Below are positions 42,720-51,873 of a stretch of 58,954 nt of DNA, piece by piece (the first letter of the stretch is position 1; every line of letters begins with the position of its first letter). The position numbers and the translations under genes are program-made. The notes beneath the pieces are model-generated. The model ran no database searches, was not told the DNA's origin, and was given only the letters and a program-made list of their open reading frames with translations. Source of the DNA: CAYVMD01 sp964452465. GTDB lineage: Bacteria > Armatimonadota > JACIXR01. The stretch lies in the NCBI GenBank assembly GCA_964452465.1, contig CAYVMD010000009.1:1-58954 (forward strand), given 5' to 3'.

Positions 42720-45700
42720 TTTGCCAAGGGAATCCTTTCAGCCACTCGCAGGACAACCGGTCCTATCAGCCCAGAGGGAACGAGGGGAGAATTTTTGGAG
42801 TAGAACTTCCAAGTAGCAAAGGTGAGGCGCTCCTTCACGGGGCGAGGGCGACCTTCGAGGAACCACTTGGGGAACTCCTTGAGGCGCGGTCCATCCCATT
42901 CGCAATCGTCAGGGAAGTGCTCATCCCCGATGAGGCGGTTTATCCAAAGGTTGGTCACCTTGACCTCCAACTGGTTCCTCCCAGGACGAACCACATCCGT
43001 TATATCGAGGCGGAAAGGCGGCTTCCAGAAGATCCCGAGGTCCCTGCCATTCAATTTGACCTGCGCCATGATCTGGACATCGCCAAGATCCAGATAGAGG
43101 CGATATTTGGGCTGCAACATCTCCTTCGGCACATCGAACTCCTTGCGATAAGTGGCAGTGCCGGAGAAGTGGCGAACGCCGAAATCCTCGTGCTCCGTCC
43201 AAGATATCAACCTCTCCAGCACGATTCTCTCGGGAGCACCCCAATTGGGAGGAAAGTAAACCTCCCAGGGCCCCCCTATCTCCACCGGTCCTGGCAGGGA
43301 GGAAACCTGCACCTTCCCCTTCTTGCCGTCCGCCTTGGTATATTCGTAAGTGCCAGGCACAAAGGCTATCAATTCCACCTTCCCATCTTTTCTGGCTGCC
43401 TCCCAGGTTGGGAATCCTCCTACCTCCAGGGAGGGTATCTGTAGATCCTCGTTCTCGGGCACCACAATTGTATATGATTTTCCATCCAGGGTGTATTCAA
43501 CCACCAAGCGCTTATAATGCAGAGGAGTGGGATCTCCACCCATGGTGGTATTATTAACATTTATGAAGATCCGTCCTTCCTTGATATAGGATCTCAATAT
43601 TTCGGTTACATCCGCACCACCCGCTCCATCCACCGCTTCGTAGACAGCACGCTTTATCTCCAATTTAGGCACCCTCTTTTCCTCCCCTATGGGCTTAGCC
43701 TGGAGGGCTACGAGATGATCCTTTTCCTTCGCCTTTTCTCGGAAGACGACGAAAACCGAACCAGCAGGGTCGAAGCGGATGGGGAGGGTAATCCGCCCAC
43801 CCTTCTCCTGATAGACGACAGCTTTCTCCATCCTCCCCGTATCGGGATGCCATAACTCGGGCACCTTCCCCTTCACTCGGAAGGTGCAGCTTACCTCCCT
43901 GGAGAAGTAACTCTGGTTGGAAAGGAAGTATATGTCCACATCGCCATCCCGGCGATGGATGAATGTTATGTGGGGATCGGTTGACTCGAAGTCCGGTGGC
44001 AAATTCAACTCCTTCAAAACATCCTCCAATGCCTTACCCCATATCACCTTCCCCTTGCCATAGGTGTGTTCCTTCACCGTCTTACCATCGCAATTACCCC
44101 ATACATCGTCGGCGATCCTCCTCACCTCCTCATCGCACTTGGGATAATTGGTTAGGCTGGGGGATTTTCGAGGCTTAGGTCCAATGACTATCGCCCCCGC
44201 CTTCACCAGATCCCTTACCTTCCCTGCCACCTCCGGCGTCATAAACTCGCTATCGGGAAGGACCAATAGGCGATACCTCGTGCCATCCGGGAGGGTTAGG
44301 TAGCCGTTCTGTACCTTGATGCGGGTAAGGAGCACCTCGGCATTACAAGAATCATAATCGTAGCCCTTCGCTTTAAGGTCGGGACGCCAAAGGGCGGAGT
44401 TGGGGGCATGCTCTCCTACGAAGAAGAGGACATCCCCTACGAAGACGCCTTGCTGAAGGAGATACTGGCAACGGGTTAGGTACTTAATCCATGCCTTCCC
44501 CATCTCCCACCAGGTATTGGTGCGATCGAAGTTGAAGCCGAAGGGACCCATAGTCATCCCCGGCTTCCAATTCAACCAAGGTTGATGGGCGTAGCGGTGG
44601 AAGATGAAACGATTAACCCCCAAGGTATAGACGCGGTCCCCCAGGGTTTTGATTGCGTAAGGATGGCTCTGCCATCTACCCTCGCCAGCGGTGAACGATT
44701 CCGCTCCGATTATCCTATGCCCATAGACATGCCCGATGGAGCCCGCCAGTTTGCAGGTTTCCGTCGCCCATCCTTCCACCCAAAATTCGCCCATGGGTAT
44801 ATCTGCCCTCCCACCATAGGTTATATCCTCAAAGGGACCGTTGCCGTAGGGCTCTATGGACAACTTCATGCCATGCTTATGGCAGAGTTCAGCGAAATAC
44901 CCGGAATAATTCTCAGCGAAGAGTTCCGCCAATGTGCGACGGAAATCCCAGAGGAAGCGCTCCGATATCTCGGGGCTACCAACCACATATCCAGCCAAAA
45001 CTGGTAGGAAGGGATAGATGCTATAGCCCCTCCTCTTTTGGAACTCCTCGGACATGCGAGGCGTCCAGTTCTGGTTGCCAACCTCGTAACTATCAATCAG
45101 GACATTGTTCCAGACTTTGCCCGTTAAAGGACCCGCCTCCTCCATGATCGCCTTCAGCATCCCCTCCTCCCAAAAAGCCTGCACCGCTTCCCTGCTGAAC
45201 TTGTCGCACTCAAAACCCCTCGCCTCGGGCACGGTGGGATGGCTAGCCTTACCCGTGGGGGTGTAACCGAGGCGCAGGATCACCCATTCCCCCTCCGGAA
45301 CATCCCACTCAAGGTGCCCATCCGCCTGCATCCTACCTGTGAGATCCACGATCTTTTGGGGGTTTATCAGGGAATCGGGGGAAAAGCCAGCAGAAGGAAG
45401 AAGGGGTTGGAGGTTGTCGGTGCGGATGTAGCCTGCTTTGCCTTGAAGGTTCTCTATCTTCAGACCTTCCTTAGGCTTGGGAAAAGCTAAAACAGCGATG
45501 TCCCTATAGAAATCGGATTGTATATCGCCCGAAAAGCCCCACGCTCCGGGGTTGTCGGGCTTGTGAGGACGGGGAATCGCTCCCGAGAAATGGGCCGGTC
45601 CCTTTACCTCGATTTGGGAGGTGATGACGAATTGCATGGCGTGCTCCGGCCTCACCCAAGGACCACCACTGCTCGACCAACCGGGACCATTGTGAACGCA

Positions 45701-46021
45701 TATCTCCAAGCCGAGGCGTTCCGCTTCCTTTATGGCATGCCCGATCATCTCCCGCCATTTATCGCTCATAAATTTAACATCCCCCAAGGGTACCCCTACA
45801 TCCACATTGAAGATCTGCGCTCCCCCGATCCCTATCTCCTTCATCGCTTCCAAATCCGCCCTTATGCCCTCCTTTGTGATGTTGTCGTTTATCCAATGCC
45901 ACCAAGTATGGGGCTTAGCGTAATCGGGGGGATTCAAAAACTCCTTAGCCAATCTATCCTCTGTCAAGGCGAGGCTCGCTAATAGGGAGACGACAACCCA
46001 AAATACGCCATCCTTGGGCAT
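42716..46021 (-). CDS. GH106-like alpha-L-rhamnosidase
   Basis: The 1101-residue product begins with a signal-like segment (VFWVVVSLLASLALT) and then the family opening: PHTWWHWINDNITKEGI, ADLEAMKEIGIGGAQIFNV, CVHNGPGWSSSGGPWV. FIGAESFTAGEG-like and YPFLPVLAGYVVGSPE stretches follow; the C-terminus has a galactose-binding-like fold (FDVPKEMLQPKYRLYLDLGD, LEVKVTNLWINRLIGD). These match GH106, enzymes that release terminal alpha-L-rhamnose by inversion. ATG at 46021 behind GGGAGGTG. It lies between the DUF5107-TPR gene and the GH5-like gene, all on one strand, and points to rhamnose-containing pectin or gum as substrate. Confidence 0.9.
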   Translation of the reverse strand: MPKDGVFWVVVSLLASLALTEDRLAKEFLNPPDYAKPHTWWHWINDNITKEGIRADLEAMKEIGIGGAQIFNVDVGVPLGDVKFMSDKWREMIGHAIKEAERLGLEICVHNGPGWSSSGGPWVRPEHAMQFVITSQIEVKGPAHFSGAIPRPHKPDNPGAWGFSGDIQSDFYRDIAVLAFPKPKEGLKIENLQGKAGYIRTDNLQPLLPSAGFSPDSLINPQKIVDLTGRMQADGHLEWDVPEGEWVILRLGYTPTGKASHPTVPEARGFECDKFSREAVQAFWEEGMLKAIMEEAGPLTGKVWNNVLIDSYEVGNQNWTPRMSEEFQKRRGYSIYPFLPVLAGYVVGSPEISERFLWDFRRTLAELFAENYSGYFAELCHKHGMKLSIEPYGNGPFEDITYGGRADIPMGEFWVEGWATETCKLAGSIGHVYGHRIIGAESFTAGEGRWQSHPYAIKTLGDRVYTLGVNRFIFHRYAHQPWLNWKPGMTMGPFGFNFDRTNTWWEMGKAWIKYLTRCQYLLQQGVFVGDVLFFVGEHAPNSALWRPDLKAKGYDYDSCNAEVLLTRIKVQNGYLTLPDGTRYRLLVLPDSEFMTPEVAGKVRDLVKAGAIVIGPKPRKSPSLTNYPKCDEEVRRIADDVWGNCDGKTVKEHTYGKGKVIWGKALEDVLKELNLPPDFESTDPHITFIHRRDGDVDIYFLSNQSYFSREVSCTFRVKGKVPELWHPDTGRMEKAVVYQEKGGRITLPIRFDPAGSVFVVFREKAKEKDHLVALQAKPIGEEKRVPKLEIKRAVYEAVDGAGGADVTEILRSYIKEGRIFINVNNTTMGGDPTPLHYKRLVVEYTLDGKSYTIVVPENEDLQIPSLEVGGFPTWEAARKDGKVELIAFVPGTYEYTKADGKKGKVQVSSLPGPVEIGGPWEVYFPPNWGAPERIVLERLISWTEHEDFGVRHFSGTATYRKEFDVPKEMLQPKYRLYLDLGDVQIMAQVKLNGRDLGIFWKPPFRLDITDVVRPGRNQLEVKVTNLWINRLIGDEHFPDDCEWDGPRLKEFPKWFLEGRPRPVKERLTFATWKFYSKNSPLVPSGLIGPVVLRVAERIPLAK

Positions 46022-46042
46022 TTCTCTACACCTCCCTTTCTC

Positions 46043-48868
46043 TCATTCTCGATTTAGTATTTTTAAGACCTTTTCCTTCCATTCCTTCGCCTCCTCGTCT
46101 CTGGCATTATATGGCCTGCCGACTCCTATGTTTCGAGGATATTGTAAAGCCATCTCAAAATGATGCAACGCCTTTTCGTATTCCCCTTCCTCGAAAAATC
46201 TCTTTCCCTGCTCGAGATGGGCACGGTAATAAATCTGCCTCATCCTCATCTCCCCCTCCCAAGGCTTGAAAGTATAGTTGCTTAGGATCCCGATAGCGGT
46301 TTGATAGGCACCCAACTCCACCAACGCCTCCGCCAACCTCCCCGCTATTTGGCTGTGCTTGGTCACCTCCAATGGAGCATTGACCAGAACTTCCACCCTT
46401 TTCCTTTGCTCCCCCAACTCGCTGTAGAGCCTATCCAACTCCAGGTAAAGGCGCCAATTGGGCTGTAGGGATATCGCCCTCTTGTAATACTCCTCCGCCC
46501 TATCTTTGTCCCCCCGAACTTCCTTGTAGCTAAAAGCAAGGTTGCGCAGAAGGGAGGGAAAAGGTTTTCGCTTCAAGGCTCGTTCCCACATCCCGACACC
46601 TTCTTCCTCCCGCCCGAGGGAATATAGGAGGTTGCCCAAGGCATAAAGGGCAATGGCATCGGAGGGGTTCCTCTCTACAACCCACCCCAGGATCTCCAAT
46701 TCCTCCAAACGATGAGGGAAAAGGAAATCTGGCGCTCCCTCGCCTCCCGCCTCCAAATACCTTACGCTTTGCGCCTCCTCGCCCACCTTGTCGTAAAGAT
46801 AGGCAAGGTAATAGTGGACAAGGGGGAAAGGCTCGTTTTCCCCCAGGAAACCCTCCAAGAGGGATATCGCTTCCTCCCAAAGACGGAAGGAGATATAATC
46901 GCATGCTAACTCCAGGTATAAATCCACCTCGAAAAGATAACCATCGTTGCAGTGCCTTATCTCCCCCCAGGTGGTTTTTATGGGCAAGCCCCCTTCCTTT
47001 TTTAACATCCTCTTGAATTCTCCCTCTTTCTCGCCCAAGAGATGCAATTCATAATAGGCAAGGTGATCCAAGGGATCGATCGCTAAGCTCCCCTTTAAAA
47101 CCTCCTCCGCCTCCTTCTTCCTGCTCTGTTTACGTAGAGCGATGGAGAGAGCATCGCGTCCCTTCAAATCCCGGGGATTCTCCTCCATAACCTTGCGGAA
47201 GAATTTCTCCCCATCCCTATAGTCTCCTTCCCCTACCGCCATCGTCCCTAAGAGGTAGTGAGCAAGGGAGGCAAACGCCCTGCTCCTTATCCGCCAAAGG
47301 CACTCCTTCGCCTCCCCCCAGCGTCCTCTCATCTTTAGGAGCAACCCGAGGTAATACAACGCCTCCTCGCTATGAGGATTCCTCTCCAATGCCTTCCTCA
47401 AATGCCACTCGCTTTCCTCCCACTTTCCCTGCTTTAAAAAGAGCCTCCCTAAAGCTATGTGGGCAGGGGAGAACCCCTCATCCTCCTCCAACGCCCTCCT
47501 GTAGAGCACCATCGCCTCCTTTTCCAACCTGAACCTCTCCTTCTCTAACCCTCTGAGGCATAGTGCCTCGCATGTCCGCTTCTCCTCTTTCCCCTCCGAG
47601 GGGGAAACGACCCTCTCCTCCCTCTGAACTTTTTCCCTGTAGGAGATAACATCCCCTTGAGGGGAAAGGATCTTCAACGATAAAGGAGCATCCAAGGGCG
47701 TGGAAGGGAGAAAACGCAGGTAGGGCTGTTGAGGTAGAAGGTCCACTTCTTCCTCGTAGACGATCTCCTGCCCGCTCTTCAGGAGCACTTTAGCGGAGGG
47801 GATAGGGGAGGGCACATTCGCCCCGATTACTATCTTCCCCTCCTCTCTTTTCAAATTCACCACGCAGTCCTCGTTCGCCCAGACGAACCCCTTCATCCCC
47901 CTTATAGGGAGCCAGAGCTCCCGCCAACTCTCCACTTGATGGGGTTCCAGAAATTCATAAGTGGATTGGTCCTGGAACCTCCCGCTTTGGATCTCACAGT
48001 AAGGTCCATCCTCGTCGCTCAATATCTCCGCCCAGATGAGACCGTCATCCTCTGCCCCCCAGGTGAAGAACTTCTTCCCTACCGCCTCCCGCCAATCCGC
48101 GATGTGCACAACTCCTCCATCCGCCGAGTGATCGTAATATCCGAAGAAGTTCTCCCTGCAGTCCTTAGCAAAGAGGTCCACGGCGAACCTATGGTTCAAA
48201 TACCAACTCAGATCTATTCCGTTATGAATGGGATAGGTCACTACGGTGGAACCATAATAGCCCAACTCGGTGGGGTAAACGAACTGCACGGCGGGATTAC
48301 CGGGGACCGCGGCATTCGCCCAGAAGTAGAAGCGATGGGGGAAAGGAGTGGGATTGTAGAGGCGGATGAGGGTCTCTATTAAAGACCTCCCTTCCCAGAG
48401 GCTTATCCTAACCGCCCATCTCATCCGAGAAGCCCTATCCATACCTCCCACCACCACCCCTACTTTCCCTTCCTCCTGGAATAACCGATAATCCACGGGC
48501 GATACCGTGGTCACACTATGCCCCTTGGGGAAATTGAACTCTATCCCGCCAGATATCCAGGCACCCCGCAGAGCCACCAGCCCCGGCTTCACTACATTGT
48601 TCCTATAGAAGACCTCCCTTCCTCCGATCTTGTCATAGGCGGAATAGAGCCTCCCTCCCAACTCCGGCAGGACGACGAGGCGGAGAAATTCGTTCTCCAG
48701 GATCACCGCCTTATACTCCCAATCCACCTTCTCATCGGTTATGTCATCCAACATGGTGTAGGGATAGATAGCGGAGTCGCCATCCCTCTGGAAGGGAGGG
48801 AAGAGATCCTCCTCCCCCAAAAGATAGGTGGGGATGGTTATCTTTTCCTCCCAGATCCTCGCTTCCAT
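46043..48868 (-). CDS. DUF5107 domain protein with C-terminal tetratricopeptide repeats
   Basis: The 941-residue product has DUF5107 at about 15-335 (NEFLRLVVLPELGGRLYSA, YRNNVVKPGLVALRGAWISG in part, GGIEFNFPKGH, FYFWANAAVPG). From about 440 to the end are TPR repeats (LRKALERNPHSEEALYYLG, ALYALGNLLYSLGREEEG, EKALHHFEMALQYP). The N-part resembles galactose mutarotase-like beta-sandwiches, so it probably binds sugars; the DUF5107-TPR combination is widespread in glycan-use loci. No signal peptide, so it is likely cytoplasmic. GAGGAG precedes the ATG. It is 13 bases from the DUF5703-like gene. Confidence 0.88.
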   Translation of the reverse strand: MEARIWEEKITIPTYLLGEEDLFPPFQRDGDSAIYPYTMLDDITDEKVDWEYKAVILENEFLRLVVLPELGGRLYSAYDKIGGREVFYRNNVVKPGLVALRGAWISGGIEFNFPKGHSVTTVSPVDYRLFQEEGKVGVVVGGMDRASRMRWAVRISLWEGRSLIETLIRLYNPTPFPHRFYFWANAAVPGNPAVQFVYPTELGYYGSTVVTYPIHNGIDLSWYLNHRFAVDLFAKDCRENFFGYYDHSADGGVVHIADWREAVGKKFFTWGAEDDGLIWAEILSDEDGPYCEIQSGRFQDQSTYEFLEPHQVESWRELWLPIRGMKGFVWANEDCVVNLKREEGKIVIGANVPSPIPSAKVLLKSGQEIVYEEEVDLLPQQPYLRFLPSTPLDAPLSLKILSPQGDVISYREKVQREERVVSPSEGKEEKRTCEALCLRGLEKERFRLEKEAMVLYRRALEEDEGFSPAHIALGRLFLKQGKWEESEWHLRKALERNPHSEEALYYLGLLLKMRGRWGEAKECLWRIRSRAFASLAHYLLGTMAVGEGDYRDGEKFFRKVMEENPRDLKGRDALSIALRKQSRKKEAEEVLKGSLAIDPLDHLAYYELHLLGEKEGEFKRMLKKEGGLPIKTTWGEIRHCNDGYLFEVDLYLELACDYISFRLWEEAISLLEGFLGENEPFPLVHYYLAYLYDKVGEEAQSVRYLEAGGEGAPDFLFPHRLEELEILGWVVERNPSDAIALYALGNLLYSLGREEEGVGMWERALKRKPFPSLLRNLAFSYKEVRGDKDRAEEYYKRAISLQPNWRLYLELDRLYSELGEQRKRVEVLVNAPLEVTKHSQIAGRLAEALVELGAYQTAIGILSNYTFKPWEGEMRMRQIYYRAHLEQGKRFFEEGEYEKALHHFEMALQYPRNIGVGRPYNARDEEAKEWKEKVLKILNRE

Positions 48869-48881
48869 ATTTCCACTCCTC

Positions 48882-51656
48882 TCATTGAGGCTTCCGGATA
48901 ACTACATCCTTCTCCCGTTCCTTAGGAGTCACCTTCAACCGCACCAGTTTCCCTCCCTCCAGCCTACCCTCCACCACGGTATTATAGGGAGCATGCAATT
49001 TGAAATCCACATCCCACTCCCTGGGCCAGGCGGGGAAGAGGAATATCTTCCTCCCCTCCGTTTGGAGGAGCATGGATTGGAGCGCCTTCATTAGGACGCT
49101 TCCGTGGTCCTGATCGGGCGTCCAATCGTAGTTGGGACCCCAAAAGGCGGGAAATCTACAACTCGGATCATGCATCCTTGCCCGCCCAACGATGTATTCT
49201 TTGGCATCACGGGCAAGCCCGAGATAAACCATGAAGATATCGTCCTGACGCCACCCGAAGTTCCCCCTATCCAACCTGCGCTTGAGGGTTTCCACCCCTA
49301 TCTTGGCGTTTGGCTTCTCGAAGGAAACGAGGCGGAAAGGGAAGACGGCGTAAAGTTCAGGGTTCTCTATGTTCATCTTGGTGGCAAACTCCTGGGCAGG
49401 GGCGAGCACCCTCACTCCCTCGACCTCCCTCATGGGGAGGGGAGGTATCCTCCTTCGAAATTCCCCCAAGAATTCCCTATCTTTACTCGGCAATTTGTCT
49501 TTAAACCCGAGGAGACGCTGGGTTACCGCCTGAAGCCCCGCTATCTCGGGCATGGGATTGATGCAATCCCACCAAGTCTCCAATGCCTGGGAGGGCTTCA
49601 TCAACAGCTTTCCATTTATATCCGTCCTGTAGAAGTTGTTGAAGAAGCGAATGACCGCCAGGGCAGTGGGCAGGAGATATTCCCGCCAGAAGGCTTCATC
49701 CTGGGTATGCTCATAATAATCGAGCATTATGTAGCATAATTCCAAGCCACCCACCCATAACCACTTGTGCCAGCGTGCCTCCTGCAATTTATCCTCCCTC
49801 TCCATCGCGGGCTTATCCCAGCCATAGTCCGCCATGAAACAGGCTCCCCAGGTATACATACACTCTGGAAAGTAAGCGCCATCGAAGCCGAAGTAGCGTT
49901 TGGTGCGGTATTCGCAAATGGGCAGGATATCCTTTACATACATCCTAAAGAAAGGCTGGAGGAGATCGTAATCCCCGCTGCTGCAGAGGCTATAGTAGGG
50001 GAGGCGGGTGTTCTGCCACCAGTAGCCCGGTCCCCATCTCCTGTAATCCGCATCCTCTATTGGGTGATCAGGCCAAGGCATGGTGAAGAGGGAGCCGTTG
50101 AATTTTATGGGGTAGGCTCCTCTACCAGCACAGGCGGTAATGAAGCGCTGTAATGTGTAGCCCAAGGTGACATCATAGGCGGGGGTGTTCGTGCGCTGGA
50201 GAAGTTCGCCGTCGAGGTAAACCTCCCAGCGGACAGGGGAAAAAGTAACGCAAACATGATGCAATTTGCCTGGTTGAAGGACATTATCAAAAGCGATGGT
50301 CAGATTGCCCACTATGAGGCGGAGGCTCTTGCCCGGCCATGTATCAAGGAGAAATCCGTCCTGCCCACCCGGAGTTATCTTGTCGAGAATACGTCCCCCC
50401 TTATCATCCTCCTCCAATTTTATCCAGGCTTCGCAGGAGAGACGAGAAAAAGAGGAGGGTTCCAAATCCACCTTAGTGCCTGGAGCGGGAGTCTGAAGGC
50501 TTAAAAGCACCCCTTTACCCTTCAGAGGTTGCGTATCACCCCTCGCCAATTCTCGAATCCTCTCGGGGGATAGAACTCCTTCCACCAGGGAAATCCTTTG
50601 AATTACGCCGTTGAATTTGCTCCCTCCCGCCTGATCCATCCCTATAAGGAGGGGATGCTCGTTTTTGGGAAGGCATGCTCCCCTTCCTTCTTCCCTCTCC
50701 CTAATCCATATCCAACTTCGGTTCCAAAAATCCGCCCACCATTTGCAATGTGCCTCCCTTCTCTTGTTGAAATCAATTCCTTCCACTTTCTTGATGAGCC
50801 CCCGAACCTCCGAAAGCCATTCGTCCTCGCTGGCGGGTTGCTTTGTCAGGACATATATGCGGAAGCAATGACGAGTTGAAGCAGGACTTTCCAAGTGAAG
50901 GTTATCTATCCTGTGAGCGTTATCCGCCCTTATGATGGCGCCGAAGATGCGATGGATGAGGGGATCACGCCAGGGGGCATCGAGGAGGTCCTGCCAACGC
51001 ATTGTCAAATCGGGACCGACCGACTTAACATTCCTGTGATACCATCCTATCCCCTCAGGCAGGTTATCCAATACCACATCGGGCTCCACGATCGTGGGAG
51101 GGGGATTGGGGCAACCATTATAGATGTCGCTATGTTCGAGGGAAGGAAGGGGAACAGACTCCCTCCTCCATAATTCTATTGAAGCGATGGCAGATAGGGG
51201 TTTCTTAGCCTCGATGGTCACATAGATAACGGGGTGATTAGCATCGACCCAAGCATGGATCTCCACTTTTTGAGAAGGGTCATTCGCTGGAACCGCTTGC
51301 ACTACCACCTCCCCCGTGCGTAGGCGAAGCTCCTGCCGGAACCTTCCCCCGGGGTGGAAGGGATTAGGATCGAAAGCGAATCTGACCTTCCCCACCTTGA
51401 CGAGGCGATTATTATCATCCCAGGCATCGGACTTCCCTATATAAAAAAGGAGAGCACCATCCTCAACCCAAAGGTTGAGGGTTATATCGCCGTTGCCGAG
51501 CGGCATGGAGCCCCGCGCATCTCGGGAAGGGGAATCCCAAACGATGTTATAAGCATCCAAGTTGTCGAAGGGAAGGGGGGAGAGGTGGGCGAAGGTGATC
51601 ATGGGGATCATCACTCCCATATATATGATTAGGCTACGAATATGTTCTTTTCCCAA
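48882..51656 (-). CDS. DUF5703/GH95-like glycosidase with an inserted LamG-like domain
   Basis: The 924-residue product starts at TTG 51656 with a signal peptide (IIYMGVMIPMITFA). The N-domain (WDSPSRDARGSMPLGNGDI) and the catalytic (alpha/alpha)6 part (LGYTLQRFITACAGRG, YPIKFNGSLFTMPW, GPGYWWQNTRLPYYSL) are typical of DUF5703, related to GH95. Between residues about 312 and 498, where the family normally runs from FWNRSWIWI straight to YTLQRF, lies an insertion of about 185 residues with LamG strands (SCEAWIKLEED, LHHVCVTFSPVRWEVYLDGE). The LamG tail (FNGVIQRISLVEGVLSPERI) comes before its head, suggesting a circular permutation. Expected role: exo-glycosidase on fucose- or galactose-type sugars. 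Confidence 0.85.
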   Translation of the reverse strand: MGKEHIRSLIIYMGVMIPMITFAHLSPLPFDNLDAYNIVWDSPSRDARGSMPLGNGDITLNLWVEDGALLFYIGKSDAWDDNNRLVKVGKVRFAFDPNPFHPGGRFRQELRLRTGEVVVQAVPANDPSQKVEIHAWVDANHPVIYVTIEAKKPLSAIASIELWRRESVPLPSLEHSDIYNGCPNPPPTIVEPDVVLDNLPEGIGWYHRNVKSVGPDLTMRWQDLLDAPWRDPLIHRIFGAIIRADNAHRIDNLHLESPASTRHCFRIYVLTKQPASEDEWLSEVRGLIKKVEGIDFNKRREAHCKWWADFWNRSWIWIREREEGRGACLPKNEHPLLIGMDQAGGSKFNGVIQRISLVEGVLSPERIRELARGDTQPLKGKGVLLSLQTPAPGTKVDLEPSSFSRLSCEAWIKLEEDDKGGRILDKITPGGQDGFLLDTWPGKSLRLIVGNLTIAFDNVLQPGKLHHVCVTFSPVRWEVYLDGELLQRTNTPAYDVTLGYTLQRFITACAGRGAYPIKFNGSLFTMPWPDHPIEDADYRRWGPGYWWQNTRLPYYSLCSSGDYDLLQPFFRMYVKDILPICEYRTKRYFGFDGAYFPECMYTWGACFMADYGWDKPAMEREDKLQEARWHKWLWVGGLELCYIMLDYYEHTQDEAFWREYLLPTALAVIRFFNNFYRTDINGKLLMKPSQALETWWDCINPMPEIAGLQAVTQRLLGFKDKLPSKDREFLGEFRRRIPPLPMREVEGVRVLAPAQEFATKMNIENPELYAVFPFRLVSFEKPNAKIGVETLKRRLDRGNFGWRQDDIFMVYLGLARDAKEYIVGRARMHDPSCRFPAFWGPNYDWTPDQDHGSVLMKALQSMLLQTEGRKIFLFPAWPREWDVDFKLHAPYNTVVEGRLEGGKLVRLKVTPKEREKDVVIRKPQ

Positions 51657-51666
51657 TTTGTAATAA

Positions 51667-51723
51667 TCACCACGATTCTTGCGTCGTTAGCCTTTTCAGG
51701 CTTACCTGCCATAGTGATAACAT
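51667..51723 (-). other. Possible leader peptide or coding relic with strong ribosome binding site
   Basis: AAGGAGG lies 7 bases before an ATG at 51721-51723 that opens an 18-codon frame ending 10 bases before the TTG of the glycosidase gene. A second frame from ATG 51710-51712 runs 27 codons (MAGKPEKANDARIVVI…) past the TTG. Neither is in phase with the glycosidase. Either could couple translation to the weakly preceded TTG. The rest of 51657-51873 shows no recognisable gene. Confidence 0.3.
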
Positions 51724-51873
51724 ACTAAAACCTCCTTGTAAAGGGAAAAAGGAAAACGGATTCCTTCAGGGGTGGAAAGAGCATCGGGAGTTTCTTCTAT
51801 ATTGATCGTTGCTTTTTCAAGCTATGGTGAACCGACAACGAGGGGAACTCACCCGCCCGATGATAGGGAGTTA

